DNA from: Candidatus Woesearchaeota archaeon
GTDB taxonomy: Archaea; Nanobdellota; Nanobdellia; Woesearchaeales; GW2011-AR4
DNA: 6,501 bases
Direction: 5' to 3'
Assembly: GCA_013330825.1 (NCBI GenBank)
Contig: DUHN01000023.1
Coordinates: forward strand, 18,203-24,703
Part shown: piece by piece, positions 5,726 through 6,501 of the stretch
Position numbering within the stretch: the stretch's first letter is position 1
How the letters are laid out: each line of letters starts with the position of its first letter
Position numbers and translations under genes: made by a program
Notes under the pieces: model-generated
The model's database searches: none
The model's input: the letters and a program-made list of their open reading frames with translations, nothing else
What the model was told of the DNA's origin: nothing

Positions 5726-6436
5726 TTATTTCTTGAACATCCCGAGGATGCCTTTCTTCTTCTTCGCGCCGCCGTCGCCGAGATAATCGTCAAGGCCCGC
5801 GAGGTCCTCGGCGGGAGGCGGTGACTGCAGCTGCGTCCCCTGCTGGTCCATTCCGGAGAAAGGAGGGGGGCTCGGGTACGGGGAGCCGAATGAGCCGCCG
5901 AAATCAGGCTGTGCCTGCTGCGGTGCGAAAGGGGAAGGCGGGGGGCTCTGCAGGGAGAAGGGCGGCGCCTGCTGCTGGCGCTGCATGTCCTGCTGCAGGC
6001 TGAAGGGCCGCGGCGTGAACGGCTCCGCCGGCTGCGGCATCTGGGGCTGCGGCTGGAACGGGGGCATCGGCGGCTGGTAGGGGGAATAGGGCTGCCGTTG
6101 CTGCGGCTCCTCGGGCTCGTCGTCGTCGGAAGCGTCTGCCTTCTCGCCGGTGACCTTCTCCGAGAGGGAGAGCACGGCTTCGGCGAGCAGCCTCTGCTGG
6201 CTCGAGATCCTGTCCAGCTTCTTGTGGATGTCCGTGTCGTCCTTCTCCTGCACCCTGAGCTCGTGGGAGGTGACCTTGAACAGCTCGATGAGGTCGTTGA
6301 CCGTGTTCCTCAGCTCCTCCATGGTCTCCATGAGCTTCCGGGAGGACGGCCCGCCCTTCATCTCGTCTACCTGCTTCTTGAGGTCGTGAAGTTCCCGATG
6401 CGGAAGAAGATCGTAGTCATCATTCTTTTCAGCCAT
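5726..6436 (-). CDS. Coiled-coil protein with Pro/Gln-rich disordered region and basic C-terminal tip
   Basis: Unnamed protein of 236 residues, similar in layout to uncharacterised proteins I recall from DPANN archaea (from memory, not searched). Residues 1–98 are helical and charged: the start DDYDLLPHRELHDLKKQVDE is followed by two coiled-coil-like segments at about 31–60 and 68–95. An acidic patch at 102–110 (ASDDDEPEE) leads into a Pro/Gln/Phe/Ser-rich region at 111–207, probably disordered. A short acidic segment (AEDLAGLDDYLGD, 209–221) precedes the end AKKKKGILGMFKK (224–236), a basic-hydrophobic tip that could fold as a small amphipathic helix and touch a membrane or partner. No enzyme motif is visible. 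The ATG at 6436 has a good ribosome-binding site (GGGGTG, 4 nt spacing) and a TATA box at the proper distance. It heads a two-gene unit with the coiled-coil protein downstream. Confidence 0.8.
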   Translation of the reverse strand: MAEKNDDYDLLPHRELHDLKKQVDEMKGGPSSRKLMETMEELRNTVNDLIELFKVTSHELRVQEKDDTDIHKKLDRISSQQRLLAEAVLSLSEKVTGEKADASDDDEPEEPQQRQPYSPYQPPMPPFQPQPQMPQPAEPFTPRPFSLQQDMQRQQQAPPFSLQSPPPSPFAPQQAQPDFGGSFGSPYPSPPPFSGMDQQGTQLQSPPPAEDLAGLDDYLGDGGAKKKKGILGMFKK

Positions 6437-6440
6437 ACAG

Positions 6441-6446
6441 CACCCC
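6441..6446 (-). promoter_or_regulatory. Shine-Dalgarno for the first coiled-coil gene
   Basis: The minus strand reads GGGGTG four bases before the ATG at 6436, pairing well with the archaeal anti-Shine-Dalgarno. It falls within the leader of about 15 nt predicted from the TATA box. It is the clearest ribosome-binding site in the window and fixes this start. Confidence 0.65.
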
Positions 6447-6473
6447 TTTTTGGATGCCCTATGCGGTAAAGTG

Positions 6474-6481
6474 TTTATAAA
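6474..6481 (-). promoter_or_regulatory. TATA box for the coiled-coil gene pair
   Basis: A perfect TTTATAAA with a short A-rich stretch upstream on the minus strand that could act as BRE. The centre lies about 41 nt from the ATG at 6436, predicting transcription from near 6451 and a leader of about 15 nt that includes the ribosome-binding site. The motif is palindromic, so a plus-strand role beyond the window cannot be excluded. Confidence 0.65.
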
Positions 6482-6501
6482 TTTTGCTGATGGAAAAATG
6501 G

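Noticed and set aside
5725..5793. N-terminal extension of the second coiled-coil gene to an ATG at 5793
   Set aside because: It would overlap the end of the upstream gene by about 68 bases and adds an Arg/Ser-rich stretch typical of an out-of-frame reading; the ATG at 5724, one base after the upstream stop, is the natural start.
6490..6501. Possible plus-strand gene starting at the right edge
   Set aside because: The palindromic TATA box could fire rightward and ATGs occur at 6490 and 6498, but too few bases remain to show coding sequence.

Overview
The window is archaeal. It carries the familiar archaeal cluster ftsZ–secE–spt5–rpl11 on the minus strand, with archaeal family forms throughout: FtsZ1-type FtsZ, a 66-residue Sec61-gamma-like SecE, an NGN-KOW Spt5 and an L11 with an archaeal core. 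TTTATAAA-type TATA boxes lie upstream of most genes. The pair of coiled-coil proteins upstream resembles what I recall from GC-rich DPANN genomes (Woesearchaeota and relatives). That lineage is only a tentative guess; the domain Archaea is secure.

All eight recognised genes read leftward, so transcription order runs from right to left. First comes a pair one base apart: a coiled-coil protein with a long Pro/Gln-rich disordered region and a basic tip (6436–5726), then a long coiled-coil protein (5724–5101). Next are a SlyD-like FKBP prolyl isomerase with a His-rich tail (5033–4278), ftsZ (4208–3075) and secE (3062–2862). A divergent PEP-synthase/PPDK-type ATP-grasp protein (2772–1516) follows, placed where secE and spt5 would normally be neighbours. 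The window closes with spt5 (1448–942) and rpl11 (898–98). No gene-free stretch exceeds 100 bases.

The recognised genes cover cell division (FtsZ), membrane protein export (SecE), transcription elongation (Spt5), the ribosomal stalk base (L11) and protein folding (FKBP). The classical cluster appears broken into several transcription units. TATA-like boxes precede the coiled-coil pair, FKBP, ftsZ, the ATP-grasp gene, spt5, rpl11 and whatever lies left of the window. For FKBP and spt5 the TATA-to-ATG distance (about 26–27 nt from box centre) predicts leaderless mRNAs; for the ATP-grasp gene it predicts a nearly leaderless one and moves the start inward to 2772. secE alone seems translationally tied to the gene before it.

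The points most worth a second look are the compositionally distinct ATP-grasp/possible phosphohistidine gene inserted in the cluster, an L11 about 100 residues longer than usual with an Ala/Pro/Gly tail resembling a stalk-protein hinge, and the unrecognised coiled-coil pair near ftsZ.
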